A DNA stretch of 64,000 nt. Source: Chitinophagaceae bacterium (lineage in GTDB: Bacteria; Bacteroidota; Bacteroidia; Chitinophagales; Chitinophagaceae). Below, piece after piece: positions 1-7,777 of this stretch; the stretch's first letter is position 1, and every line of letters starts with the position of its first letter. The notes under the pieces were generated by a model. That model searched no databases. It worked only from the letters and a program-made list of their open reading frames with translations, and was not told where the DNA came from. Position numbers and translations under genes: made by a program. The stretch spans positions 62,001-126,000 of the forward strand of contig JAOAGO010000001.1 in assembly GCA_026415715.1 (NCBI GenBank). Reading direction: 5' to 3'.

Positions 1-1
1 C

Positions 2-469
2 AGCACCAACGGGTATAACAATTTTTATCTCGGCGCTTCCATGTATCATATCAACCGTCCGCAGGAGTCGTTTCAGGGGGGACAGTTTCTGCTGCAACCA
101 AGGGTAACGTTTCAGGCCGGCGGAAAACTACCGGTTGGATATAATCATTTTCTCCATTTTTCCGCTATACACAGCCGCCAGGCTAATGCCCTGAATACCG
201 TAGTAGGAGGGGCCTTTTCTTATAATGTGAATCAAAACGAAGAAAATCCCACGAATCTTTATATCGGCTCGTGGTACAGGCTGAATGATGCCGTGATTCC
301 CTACCTTGGTTTTGAGTTCGGCAGCTTGCTGTTTGGCGCAACATATGATATCAATATTTCGGATTTAAGGCCGGCTTCCAACGTGAGAGGAGGGCTTGAA
401 CTTTCGCTTATTTACATTAAAAAACCCACCGACCCGTTTGCCAAAAAACTAAACTGCCCGAAGTTTTAG
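2..469 (+). CDS. PorP/SprF family type IX secretion membrane protein, C-terminal part
   Basis: The reading frame is open from the left edge, so the 5' end lies outside the window; about 155 residues are visible. The segment reads as outer-membrane beta-barrel strands (alternating aromatic/hydrophobic residues; GSWYRLNDAVIPYLGFEFG; GATYDINISDLRPASNVRGG) and ends with a short Lys/Cys-containing tail (CPKF). The strand-plus-NVRGG-ELSL pattern is typical of the PorP/SprF family, whose members sit in the outer membrane and help attach or export type IX secretion substrates in Bacteroidota. Such genes often lie next to a very large adhesin or CHU_C-domain protein, here presumably upstream of the window. 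Assignment to the family is fairly secure; which paralogue it is cannot be said from the fragment. Confidence 0.8.
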   Translation, partial: STNGYNNFYLGASMYHINRPQESFQGGQFLLQPRVTFQAGGKLPVGYNHFLHFSAIHSRQANALNTVVGGAFSYNVNQNEENPTNLYIGSWYRLNDAVIPYLGFEFGSLLFGATYDINISDLRPASNVRGGLELSLIYIKKPTDPFAKKLNCPKF

Positions 470-838
470 TTAGGAGTTTCAGATTTTTTGGTTTCATATC
501 TTGATTTTTTTTTCCGCAATATTCCACTATGGGGCATTAAACCAAACATCCAAATTAAAAAGTAATTAAAAAAAGTGCAAAATTGTTGATTTTTAATGTT
601 TTAAGTTAAAATATTTAATTTCTGAATTATAATACGATTCGTCCTAAAAAGTAATGTTTTGACAATTACAAGTCATTATTATGTTAATTAGCAAAAAATA
701 CATGCCTAATTAGAGTTAAAAGCCAATTAAAAATCTATAAATCAAATATTTATCTTTTTGTAATCAGCAAAATAATTATTGCCAGCTATCATCATTATTT
801 CTCAAAAAAACATCTATAAAAATGCCCTTTTTTGGAAT

Positions 839-871
839 TTAGGTGGCACTTTAGGTGGCATTTAGGTGGCA
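839..871 (+). repeat. Three direct copies of TTAGGTGGCA
   Basis: TTAGGTGGCA occurs at 839-848, 851-860 and 862-871, spaced 11-12 bp, i.e. about one helical turn on the same DNA face. Spacing and location between the prophage left end and the repressor gene suggest binding sites for a phage protein (transposase enhancer or repressor operator); that is inference. Confidence 0.6.
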
Positions 872-880
872 AAACCTATG

Positions 881-905
881 CAAAAAAATGGCCCGAAAAA
901 AGGGC
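881..905 (-). terminator. Putative intrinsic terminator of the repressor transcript
   Basis: Read on the minus strand, GCCC-TTTTTTC-GGGC is followed by CATTTTTTTGC. The stem is only 4-5 bp, but the U-tract is good and it lies about 165 bp downstream of the repressor stop codon with no gene between. Confidence 0.45.
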
Positions 906-1069
906 TTAATTGCAATTTTTTGCAGAGTTGAGAGGGGATAAATGCACTTTTATGCAAGTTCAAAATAGCTTTATTTTATTACAAAAATTTGAAAATCAAA
1001 TTATTAAATGTTTCCGCATGCGTGAAACTATGCGTGTGTGCGCAAAAATGTGGTCTTGTGGAATGAAAA

Positions 1070-1747
1070 TTATATTGTTGAATTAAATCGTAAAGATGCT
1101 TTTACGATAGCGATCGTAATAATATTATCTACATGTATATCTACAGGTTGATGATGTGAATTTTGACTGACAAGTTTGACATACTCTTTTCCGAATTCTG
1201 ATTTTTGCACATATTTTATTGTAATTATTTGATCACCATTTAAATCGATTCCCAATACATACATTTCGCCCCAGAAAATATTTTCTTTGTTAGTGATTTT
1301 GTAAAATATAATATCACCTCCTTTTAAAAGTGGGTGCATAGAATCACCAGTTACTCTTATGGCACCGTCGCACCGAGGGAGACCAGGAATAATAAAATAA
1401 TCTAATGCCTGTAACTTTTGATTTTGCATAAATAATGAAAGTCCGACAGTTGTATCTATATCATAAAATGGAATTAATTGAACTTCAACATTTTTTTCTC
1501 TATTTTTGGAATAATAATGCTGAATTTCTGTCCTTTTTTCTATCGGTCCAACTCCTCTAAAAAACCATTCTGTATTAAGATCATTAAATGTTGAGAGAAA
1601 TTTCATTAAGTTATCTTCAGTAATTCCATTCTTTTGGCTTAAAATACCATTAGATATGCCTGTTAACTTGTAAAACTTTGTTTTGCTAATTCCTTTATAC
1701 TTAATGTATTCTAAAATTCTTTTCTTAAGAGTTGAAAAATCTCTCAT
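1070..1747 (-). CDS. LexA/CI-type phage repressor (HTH plus S24 peptidase)
   Basis: A 225-residue protein with an N-terminal helix-turn-helix (about 8-60) and a C-terminal S24 peptidase-like half. The catalytic pair is visible as Ser136 in GDSMHP and Lys178 in TIKYV. A Val101-Gly102 pair sits 34 residues before Ser136, the same spacing as the LexA cleavage bond Ala84-Gly85 to Ser119, so RecA-stimulated self-cleavage is plausible. Its position at the left end, divergent from the Ner-like gene and transposase, is that of the Mu c repressor, although Mu c itself is not an S24 protein. It presumably maintains lysogeny by binding operators in 1748-1811, and its cleavage would link induction to DNA damage. 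Confidence 0.85.
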   Translation of the reverse strand: MRDFSTLKKRILEYIKYKGISKTKFYKLTGISNGILSQKNGITEDNLMKFLSTFNDLNTEWFFRGVGPIEKRTEIQHYYSKNREKNVEVQLIPFYDIDTTVGLSLFMQNQKLQALDYFIIPGLPRCDGAIRVTGDSMHPLLKGGDIIFYKITNKENIFWGEMYVLGIDLNGDQIITIKYVQKSEFGKEYVKLVSQNSHHQPVDIHVDNIITIAIVKASLRFNSTI

Positions 1748-1752
1748 AAAAA

Positions 1753-1784
1753 TTTGGTTTTAATGAAATATCTCATTTTCTTTG
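1753..1784 (+). promoter_or_regulatory. Predicted early promoter in the repressor/Ner divergent region
   Basis: TTTG (1753-1756), a 20-nt spacer, then TTTCTTTG (1777-1784), one mismatch from the Bacteroidota -7 consensus TAnnTTTG. Transcription would start near 1791 and read into the Ner-like and transposase genes. The 64-bp spacer between the divergent genes is also where operators would be expected. Confidence 0.5.
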
Positions 1785-1811
1785 TTTTTTCTCGGAAAAC
1801 AAAATTTTGAA

Positions 1812-2036
1812 ATGGTTAAAAATACAACAAGAAATAAACAATTACAATACTCAATTGAAAAAAATTCTAAATCCGTCTTTATATGCCAATTGGCTATAAA
1901 GCATAATGTTTCAACAGTTTTTGTACGATACGCCATCAATGGCATACGAAACAGCGAGCTTGCTAAAAAAATCAGGAGAGAATTTTTTGAAAAAATGAAA
2001 AAAAACAACAATGCATCGTTGTTATCAACTCTTTAA
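1812..2036 (+). CDS. Small HTH regulator, Ner-like position
   Basis: From ATG 1812 this encodes 74 residues; the frame also opens at TTG 1782, but ATG 1812 fits the predicted promoter better. It is basic and contains a helix-turn-helix-like segment (FICQLAIKHNVSTVFVRYAI) followed by a charged helix rich in Lys/Arg/Glu. It lies between the divergently transcribed repressor and the transposase, the place occupied in Mu by Ner, which turns down early and repressor promoters. Its 3' end overlaps the transposase start by 26 bp, suggesting translational coupling. Sequence similarity to Ner itself is not evident, so the name rests on context and the HTH. Confidence 0.6.
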   Translation: MVKNTTRNKQLQYSIEKNSKSVFICQLAIKHNVSTVFVRYAINGIRNSELAKKIRREFFEKMKKNNNASLLSTL

Positions 2037-4104
2037 TGAACGAATAGGCATTGAAGCAAAATACATATACGTAGGGCGCAGCTCTAAATTATCCATTCCG
2101 GAAAGTCTACAATTATGCAGTTATGATTCATTGAATTATCGCATTAAAAACGGATATATAAAAGTTCTCCGCCCATCCGGAAGGAACCAATCACTACTAT
2201 TAGATTTTGAAACCTTGCCAGACCAGTGGAAAAAGCTTTGTATAGAACGCTTTGGTAATCCCGAAAGCCCTGTGAAAAAAAGCCTTTTCCAAGAATACTA
2301 CAAAAAAGACCAGGAAGCCTACTTATATTATTTAGGGTATAAAAAAACGAACGGTAAGCGCCTTACCAACGAACAAATAGAGCAATACACATTAAACGCC
2401 AGCTGCCTGAATACATTAAATCGATTGTATAATGTCAGTACCTCACTTCGCCGAAGTCTGAGGGCTGGCATTGGCCCTATAAAAGCCATAAACGGAAAAA
2501 CATATCCGAGTTGCTGGCAGATAGCCGTTGCCGAACTCAACCGAATTCGTGATATAATTCCACACACTTTACCCGAGCATGAAGATAGTCTGAGAAAATT
2601 GCTCAAGAAATACAAACAACAAGGTTACAAGGCATTACTAAGCGGAAAGCTCGGAAATATGAACCGCAGAAAGGTAGATGACGCCGTTATTGAATTACTT
2701 AACGCCTTGTTTGCCGGTCAACACTATAAACCCACTTATTCCGATGTAGTAAAAACGTATCATGCCTTTAAGTCGGGATATATTGAAATATTGAAAAACG
2801 ATGATTCAGGAGAGTGTTATGACCCAAAAGACTATCCCGAAATAAGCGAGGCTACAATATACAGATATTTATCTTCTTGGTATAACCGGGTGGGCAACGA
2901 GCATAAACGACCCAATAACCGACAGGTATTAGTGTGTAAGTATATAACCCCTCACAGCTTTACCCGTCCGAAATATGCGGGCAGCATAATCAGCGTTGAC
3001 GACCGCCAGCCTCCTTTTGCTTACATAGACCGCAACGGAAACCGGCAAAGGCTTTGGGCGTATATGGCGATAGATTTAGCCAGCGAAGCCTTTACAACCT
3101 GGGTATTTGGCGAAAGCAAGGAAGGTATTATCCTGGATTTTTACCGGCAGATGATTCGCAACTATCACCAATGGGGTGTTTCGCTGCCGGCGGAGATAGA
3201 GGGGGAAATCAGCCTTAACAGTAAGTATGTTGAATCTTTTTTGAAAGAAGGAGAGCTGTTTCAGTTTACGCATTTCAGCGCCAACAATGCCCGAAGCAAG
3301 CGGATTGAGCGCTACTTCCGCGACCTTAGATACAACATTGAGAAAATACGTCAGGGATGGCTGGCCCGGCCGGTGGGTATGAGCGAAGCCAATAGTTGGA
3401 ACGATGAAGAACGAATTCCCACCCTACCGAAAGAGCAAATTATACGCCAGTGTTTAGCCGATATAGAGGCCTGGAATAATTCGCCACACAGCGTTATAGA
3501 GGGTAAAACCCGCTGGGAGGTGTTTATAGAGCAACAGAACCCGAAACTATTACCCATCAACTATCATGCCGCGTTGAAGTATTTGGGTTACGAGACCCGC
3601 ACCAGCTGTAATGCGGGCCAGATAAGGCTGAATAACGGAATGTATTTGCTGGGTATGAATGGCAAGCCTTCGTTGGGAGAGGAGCTGATACACTATATGG
3701 AGCAAATAGAGGGGAGAGAAATAACAGTTCGATGGATAGATAACGAGGACGGTTCGGTAATGGCTGCGCAAGTGTATAAAGATGGTGTGTATATATGCGA
3801 TGCCGTACCCAAACCGCTGTACAGCCGCGCCAGAATAGAGCGAGGCCCCGAGGATCGCCATCTGCAACAGGTCATGTGCGCATACGTTGCCACGATAACC
3901 AAATTCATTAAAGACAAAAAGAATGCGGTGCAAAACATTACGATAATTCAACACACAGAAGAGCCGAAAAGAAGAAAGCATGTGTTCAAAATACTGTGCA
4001 GCGAGGAAGGGGTAGAAGAAACCAGAGAAGTGATAGGCAAAACGCCTCCGCATGAACCCAAGCAGGAGTACAAATTTGACTACAACCTTGCTGAAAAATT
4101 TTAA
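2011..4104 (+). CDS. MuA-like DDE transposase
   Basis: This 697-residue protein is close in length to MuA (663). An N-terminal DNA-binding region (about 1-240) is followed by an RNase H-like catalytic core. The first catalytic Asp is in ISVDDRQPP (Asp330 or 331), and the Glu of the last motif is Glu433 in SKRIERYFRDLRY. The second acidic residue appears as Glu397 in PAEIEGEI: it lies 67 residues after Asp330, the MuA D269-D336 spacing, and has 35 residues between it and Glu433 as in other DD35E enzymes. So the triad reads D-E-E. A C-terminal beta-rich domain (about 540-620) and basic tail would match MuA domains II-III. It should bind the prophage ends and carry out strand transfer with the ATPase encoded just downstream. 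Confidence 0.92.
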   Translation: MHRCYQLFNERIGIEAKYIYVGRSSKLSIPESLQLCSYDSLNYRIKNGYIKVLRPSGRNQSLLLDFETLPDQWKKLCIERFGNPESPVKKSLFQEYYKKDQEAYLYYLGYKKTNGKRLTNEQIEQYTLNASCLNTLNRLYNVSTSLRRSLRAGIGPIKAINGKTYPSCWQIAVAELNRIRDIIPHTLPEHEDSLRKLLKKYKQQGYKALLSGKLGNMNRRKVDDAVIELLNALFAGQHYKPTYSDVVKTYHAFKSGYIEILKNDDSGECYDPKDYPEISEATIYRYLSSWYNRVGNEHKRPNNRQVLVCKYITPHSFTRPKYAGSIISVDDRQPPFAYIDRNGNRQRLWAYMAIDLASEAFTTWVFGESKEGIILDFYRQMIRNYHQWGVSLPAEIEGEISLNSKYVESFLKEGELFQFTHFSANNARSKRIERYFRDLRYNIEKIRQGWLARPVGMSEANSWNDEERIPTLPKEQIIRQCLADIEAWNNSPHSVIEGKTRWEVFIEQQNPKLLPINYHAALKYLGYETRTSCNAGQIRLNNGMYLLGMNGKPSLGEELIHYMEQIEGREITVRWIDNEDGSVMAAQVYKDGVYICDAVPKPLYSRARIERGPEDRHLQQVMCAYVATITKFIKDKKNAVQNITIIQHTEEPKRRKHVFKILCSEEGVEETREVIGKTPPHEPKQEYKFDYNLAEKF

Positions 4105-4121
4105 ACATAAAAACTACACTT

Positions 4122-5021
4122 ATGCTGCAACTCACATCCGAATTCAAAAAAAAGGTACTCGAGGCGCTAATGGCGCAGCGGGCTAACTACGACGGCAGCG
4201 ATGCCGCATTCAGTAAAACAATTGGTATTAACCAAGCTGTATTCAGCCAACTCAAAAACGGTAAAACCGAAGGTCTGGTAAAAGACAGCCAATGGCTGAA
4301 CTGGGCCAGAGAATTGGGCATAAGTCTGCACGAAAGAGAGTGGAATATTGCCCGTACAGCCGTGCTTAACGTGATTGAACAGGAAGTAAAGTTTTGCAAA
4401 CGATACGCTAAAAGCAGAATCTGTGTGGACGAATGCGGAATCGGCAAAACATTTACGGCAAAATATTTAAGCCGTACCCTTAAAAACTGCTTTTATGTTG
4501 ATGCCAGTCAATGTAAATCCAAACAACACTTTGTACGAACGCTGGCCAAAACCCTAGGTGTTGACCATACCGGAAAATACAACGAGGTAAAAGCTAACCT
4601 TAAATATTATATCAAAATGCTGCCTTCGCCGGTGATTATTGTTGACGAAGCCGGCGACCTGGAATATCCTGCCTTGCTCGAGCTAAAAGAGTTGTGGAAT
4701 GCCACAGACGGGGCTTGCGGCTGGTATCTGATGGGAGCCGATGGGCTGCGGGCTAAAATAGAGCGCGGTATTGCAAACAAAAAGGTGGGTTTCCGGGAGT
4801 TGTTCAGCCGCTTTAGCGAAAAATTTACATCCATCGTACCGGCAGACAGGCAGGAAAAACTGGCTTTTTACCGGCAGCTGATTACCGATGTATTATCCGC
4901 CAACATGGCCAATAAAGCACAATTAGAAAAAATCGTAAAACGTTGCCTTACCACCGATGAAATTGGCCACATAGGCGGCCTTAGGCGAGCAGAAGCTCTT
5001 TTAATCCTGAACACTCAGTAA
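4122..5021 (+). CDS. MuB-like target-selection ATPase
   Basis: The 299-residue product has an N-terminal helix-turn-helix (about 5-60, including DAAFSKTIGINQAVFSQLKN) and an AAA+ core. Walker A is DECGIGKT (103-110), with the first Gly of the usual GxxxxGKT replaced by Asp, and Walker B is VIIVDEAGD (171-179). Length and layout match MuB (312 residues, HTH plus AAA+), which polymerises on target DNA, delivers it to the transposase and gives target immunity. The gene starts 17 bp after the transposase stop in the same operon. The Walker A change should be kept in mind when assuming ordinary ATP binding, though DNA transposition ATPases often vary here. Confidence 0.88.
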   Translation: MLQLTSEFKKKVLEALMAQRANYDGSDAAFSKTIGINQAVFSQLKNGKTEGLVKDSQWLNWARELGISLHEREWNIARTAVLNVIEQEVKFCKRYAKSRICVDECGIGKTFTAKYLSRTLKNCFYVDASQCKSKQHFVRTLAKTLGVDHTGKYNEVKANLKYYIKMLPSPVIIVDEAGDLEYPALLELKELWNATDGACGWYLMGADGLRAKIERGIANKKVGFRELFSRFSEKFTSIVPADRQEKLAFYRQLITDVLSANMANKAQLEKIVKRCLTTDEIGHIGGLRRAEALLILNTQ

Positions 5022-5026
5022 AAAAC

Positions 5027-5641
5027 ATGAGAGCCATTTCTACTAAAACGCTAATCAATAAAAACATATCAAACATTTTAACTATTGATGATCCAAAGCT
5101 TTCGAGCGCTATTGGAGAGGCGGAAGCGAAGGGTATTTGGTTGATTTATGGGCCGGAAAAAAACGGAAAAACCTGGTTTGCCCTAACTCTTGCCAAATCG
5201 CTATGTAATCATCATAAAGTGGCCTATATAAGCGCCGAGGAAGGAACTGATAAAAGCTTAGTTAATGCTCTGAAAAGAGCTTCATTGAACGGAACAGAAA
5301 ATATAAAATGGTATCCCTATATCGCCATGAACGATATACGGCGTATGATGATAAAACGCAACAGCCCTGATGTGGTGATAGTGGATAACCTTACTGTGTA
5401 CATAGACGAACTAAGGCCTGCGGACATGAAAAACCTGCTGCATAGCCTAAGAGATAAGCTGATAGTGTTTATAGGACATGAGGAGCGGAAAGAGCCCTAC
5501 CCTGCCACGGCGCGAATGGCCCAAAAAATAGCCAAAGTATATGTGCATGTAAAAGGCTTGCAAGCTTTTGTGATAAGCCGCTTCGGCCCCGGCGGCGAGC
5601 TGATCATGGCAGAAAAAAAAGGAAAAATTTTCTGGGGCTAA
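5027..5641 (+). CDS. RecA/DnaB-like P-loop ATPase of the early operon
   Basis: A 204-residue single-domain ATPase with Walker A GPEKNGKT (42-49), a strand with acidic residues (AYISAEEG, 67-73) and Walker B VVIVDN (116-121). The fold order resembles AAA_25/RecA-like proteins found in phage and plasmid replication modules. It starts 5 bp after the MuB-like gene, so it is made with the transposition proteins. Mu has no direct equivalent. A role in replication or in remodelling the transpososome is possible but inferred only from position. The short length argues against a complete replicative helicase. Confidence 0.6.
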   Translation: MRAISTKTLINKNISNILTIDDPKLSSAIGEAEAKGIWLIYGPEKNGKTWFALTLAKSLCNHHKVAYISAEEGTDKSLVNALKRASLNGTENIKWYPYIAMNDIRRMMIKRNSPDVVIVDNLTVYIDELRPADMKNLLHSLRDKLIVFIGHEERKEPYPATARMAQKIAKVYVHVKGLQAFVISRFGPGGELIMAEKKGKIFWG

Positions 5642-5654
5642 AAAATGAAAAAGT

Positions 5655-6074
5655 ATGAAAAATTTAACCAATGCCCAACAAATGATAATCTTCCGCGAGG
5701 AAATTAAACAGGAAATATGCCTTGTATTAAACATTTCCCCAAGGCAGTATCACGAATTCCAAACTGCCGTTGCCAAAAGTTATGTTTTATTAATGACACC
5801 CGAAGGCGCCGAAGCTGTTCACAAAATACTCAACAGCGACATTTATTGGGCATGGTGGAAAATAAACTGGGCCGTACGCGACGAAGATTGGCTGAAAAAT
5901 CATTTCTCGATGGAAATAAACCCTAGAGGAAATCTGATAGGCGGTATGCACACCGATGCATATTATTACTGGCAAATTACGCATGATGTGCATCACCTCG
6001 CCAGTCAGCTATCGGAATACGGCGTCCTCTTCAAAAAAAGCTTTGAGCAATTAAAACGATTTATCCATGTATGA
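5655..6074 (+). CDS. Hypothetical early phage protein
   Basis: 139 residues, mostly helical, rich in aromatic residues in the middle (IYWAWWKINWAVRDEDWL) and with a His-rich stretch near residues 110-120 (THDVHHL). No signal peptide or membrane span. It overlaps the next gene by 8 bp in the early operon. I do not recognise a family; operon membership is the only clue and points to early replication or takeover functions. Confidence 0.55.
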   Translation: MKNLTNAQQMIIFREEIKQEICLVLNISPRQYHEFQTAVAKSYVLLMTPEGAEAVHKILNSDIYWAWWKINWAVRDEDWLKNHFSMEINPRGNLIGGMHTDAYYYWQITHDVHHLASQLSEYGVLFKKSFEQLKRFIHV

Positions 6075-6501
6075 TATGAATACACTGATTGCGATCAAAA
6101 AGGCCGAAAAATATCTCTCACAGGTTATAGGCAAAAGAGTTCTGATTGTCATTAAACAAAACGATTACCGGTGCATAGATATAGCCGACAAAGCTGCCAA
6201 AGAAGCCGTTTGCGCCGTTTACAAATTAACCTGGGATGAAATCAATAAAAAAACACGGTGCAGCCAAGCTGTCATACCAAGACAGGTTTACCAGTATATT
6301 ATGGTAGAAACATTCGGCATTCACAAAAACGAAGTAGCCAAAGAAACCCAACTGCACCGCACCACCGTGTTGCACAACATTAACACCATAAAAGGGTATT
6401 TGAATATTAAAGATCCGTTGGCAGAGAGAATTAAAACGGCCGTTGAGTTCGCTAAATATTTGTTTCAAAAATATTATGAAGATGCGTTTAATGATACTTA
6501 A
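6067..6501 (+). CDS. DnaA domain IV-like DNA-binding protein
   Basis: 144 residues. The C-terminal two-thirds (about 70-115) resembles the DNA-binding domain IV of DnaA: a PRQVYQYIMVETF helix followed by HKNEVAKE and the signature-like LHRTTVLHNINTI, comparable to the DHSTVLHA motif that reads DnaA boxes. No AAA+ domain is present. Such stand-alone domains occur in phages and could act as sequence-specific regulators or replication factors. In this operon it might also take the place of a Mor-type middle activator, but nothing in the sequence decides between these. Confidence 0.6.
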   Translation: MYDMNTLIAIKKAEKYLSQVIGKRVLIVIKQNDYRCIDIADKAAKEAVCAVYKLTWDEINKKTRCSQAVIPRQVYQYIMVETFGIHKNEVAKETQLHRTTVLHNINTIKGYLNIKDPLAERIKTAVEFAKYLFQKYYEDAFNDT

Positions 6502-6796
6502 CCCGACACTTGTGGCGTTGATTCGCCTCATGGATTTAATATTAACAGAGGAGCCGGCCAACGTGCAGGACAGATTGTGGCGTTGCAACCTGTTCGACCT
6601 TTCGCTCAGGCTCAAACAAAAAGCCATCATCCCGAAACGCACTTATACGATGCAGCTCAAAGAAAGCGAAGCGCTTACCCTGCATTTGCTTTGGTTACAC
6701 TGCCTGCAGCATAAAAGTATCATACCGGCAGATTTTTATATACTCAATCAGCTAAACGCATTAAATATGAAGGTTTGTCAAAAAATTGGATTATGA
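6482..6796 (+). CDS. Hypothetical early phage protein
   Basis: From ATG 6482 the product is 104 residues; an upstream ATG at 6443 would overlap the preceding gene by 59 bp, so the later start is preferred (ATG 6491 is also possible). The protein is Leu-rich and helical (EALTLHLLWLHCLQHKSI). No motif is recognised. It overlaps the next small gene by 4 bp, consistent with coupled translation in the early operon. Confidence 0.45.
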   Translation: MRLMILNPTLVALIRLMDLILTEEPANVQDRLWRCNLFDLSLRLKQKAIIPKRTYTMQLKESEALTLHLLWLHCLQHKSIIPADFYILNQLNALNMKVCQKIGL

Positions 6797-6972
6797 AAAC
6801 ACCCTTTTACCTCTTTATCACAATAGCAGCGGCATTTTTGATAAAAAGTCTACTGTACTTCGTTCAGCTCAGAAAATACAAGGCGGCTTTACGCCGCCAT
6901 AAAAAATTCCCCAGAGCTATAAACTTCAACTATAAAAAACCCGTATTTCTTAACGCAAAACGAAAATTATGA
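6793..6972 (+). CDS. Small single-span membrane protein
   Basis: 59 residues from ATG 6793, which overlaps the stop of the preceding gene. Residues 4-25 (FYLFITIAAAFLIKSLLYFV) form one membrane helix; the rest is strongly basic (KYKAALRRHKK, NAKRKL) and should face the cytoplasm. It ends 4 bp into the Gam-like gene. The function is unknown. Small early membrane proteins in temperate phages are often involved in exclusion or host takeover, but that is only a general analogy. Confidence 0.5.
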   Translation: MKTPFYLFITIAAAFLIKSLLYFVQLRKYKAALRRHKKFPRAINFNYKKPVFLNAKRKL

Positions 6973-7469
6973 GACAAAAGAAAAAAATCATAACGTCTGT
7001 TACACAACTTGAAGCCGAACAGGCCCTGGCCGAATTCAGCCAAACCATTGCACGTTTGCAAACGCTTGAAGGAAAAATGAACAGCGAACTCACAAGCATC
7101 AGATCAAAATATGAAAGTCAGATTCAATCCCTACAGGCACAAAAAGAAGAAGCCTTTGAAAAACTGCATGTATTTGCTCTGGAGCACCCCGAACTTTTTG
7201 AAAACAAACGCAGCATAGAGTGGACAATGGGCCGATTTGGCTTCCGCATGGGCACACCCAAACTGAAAACCCGTACCGGATATAAATGGCCCGCAGTGTT
7301 GGAGCTGGTAGAGCAAAAGGCCCCGGAATATATCCGAATTAAAAAAGAAATAGACAAAGAAGCGCTGATAGCCAACCGGGAGCATCTGAACTTGAAAGAG
7401 CTGGGCGTGGAAGTGTCGCAGGAAGATACATTTTATGTGGAGCCGGCATTAGATGTGGTAAGCATGTAG
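6969..7469 (+). CDS. gam: Gam-like host-nuclease inhibitor (DNA end-binding)
   Basis: 166 residues with the Mu Gam family plan: a long N-terminal coiled coil (about 10-75), then the conserved region FENKRSIEWTMGRFGFR and a C-terminal segment with LKELGVEV. Mu Gam (174 residues) is a Ku-like dimer that binds double-strand ends and shields phage DNA from exonucleases such as RecBCD. It is the last gene of the first early block: a gene-free 308-bp stretch with a terminator follows. Family assignment is confident; the activity is by homology. Confidence 0.88.
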   Translation: MRQKKKIITSVTQLEAEQALAEFSQTIARLQTLEGKMNSELTSIRSKYESQIQSLQAQKEEAFEKLHVFALEHPELFENKRSIEWTMGRFGFRMGTPKLKTRTGYKWPAVLELVEQKAPEYIRIKKEIDKEALIANREHLNLKELGVEVSQEDTFYVEPALDVVSM

Positions 7470-7693
7470 TGAGTAGTTTTTACATCAGGCGGGGCGTTTC
7501 TACGCCCGGCATTTCCCGAACCCGTTTATAGTGTCATAAAGCTCCGGACATGCCCCTGTTAAACTTTCGGTGGCATGTGGTTAAAACCGATGACTTCATG
7601 GAAAGAAGCAAGCGACATGACGCGATATGGGGTTTTTCTGAAACAGAAGGCTAATCCGGATAGGCTGGCATACCCGAATGTATGCCACTTTTT
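7470..7693 (+). ncRNA. Candidate structured RNA / 3' leader region ending in a terminator
   Basis: The gene-free stretch after gam holds three consecutive inverted repeats: GGGCG/CGCCC (7492-7507), ACATGCC/GGCATGT (7548-7554 with 7572-7578, 17-nt loop) and TGGCATAC/GTATGCCA (7666-7687), the last followed by CTTTTT. No ORF of note lies here. This could be a processed 3' RNA of the early transcript or an independent small RNA; no consensus promoter was found in front of it, so the call is weak. Confidence 0.3.
7666..7693 (+). terminator. Intrinsic terminator after the gam block
   Basis: Perfect 8-bp stem TGGCATAC/GTATGCCA with loop CCGAAT, followed at once by CTTTTTAT. It separates the transposition/gam block from the DUF4406-HNH-GemA block. 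Confidence 0.75.
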
Positions 7694-7777
7694 ATAAAAT
7701 GTTGGTATACTATGACCATAACACTATTATCCGCAAAAAATTCGTGCGTGTAAAAACTATTTAAACAGCGTATAAAT

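Larger units (their letters stand above)
470..1069. other. Gene-free left flank: host spacer, prophage left end, repeats
   Basis: This very AT-rich stretch has no credible gene. It contains the candidate prophage left ends (597 or 623), several TTAATTAG/TAATTAG words (684-713), three copies of TTAGGTGGCA (839-871), a minus-strand terminator-like hairpin (881-905) and a short direct repeat ATGCGTG (about 1018-1036). In Mu the equivalent region between attL and the repressor gene carries transposase-binding sites. Confidence 0.5.

Noticed and set aside
1760-2011. An 83-codon minus-strand ORF opposite the Ner-like gene
   Set aside because: Fully antisense to the HTH gene, hydrophobic by AT-rich composition, and blocks the divergent promoter region.
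7492-7507. GGGCG/CGCCC hairpin right after gam as a terminator
   Set aside because: No U-tract follows; the hairpin at 7666-7687 with CTTTTT is the better terminator.
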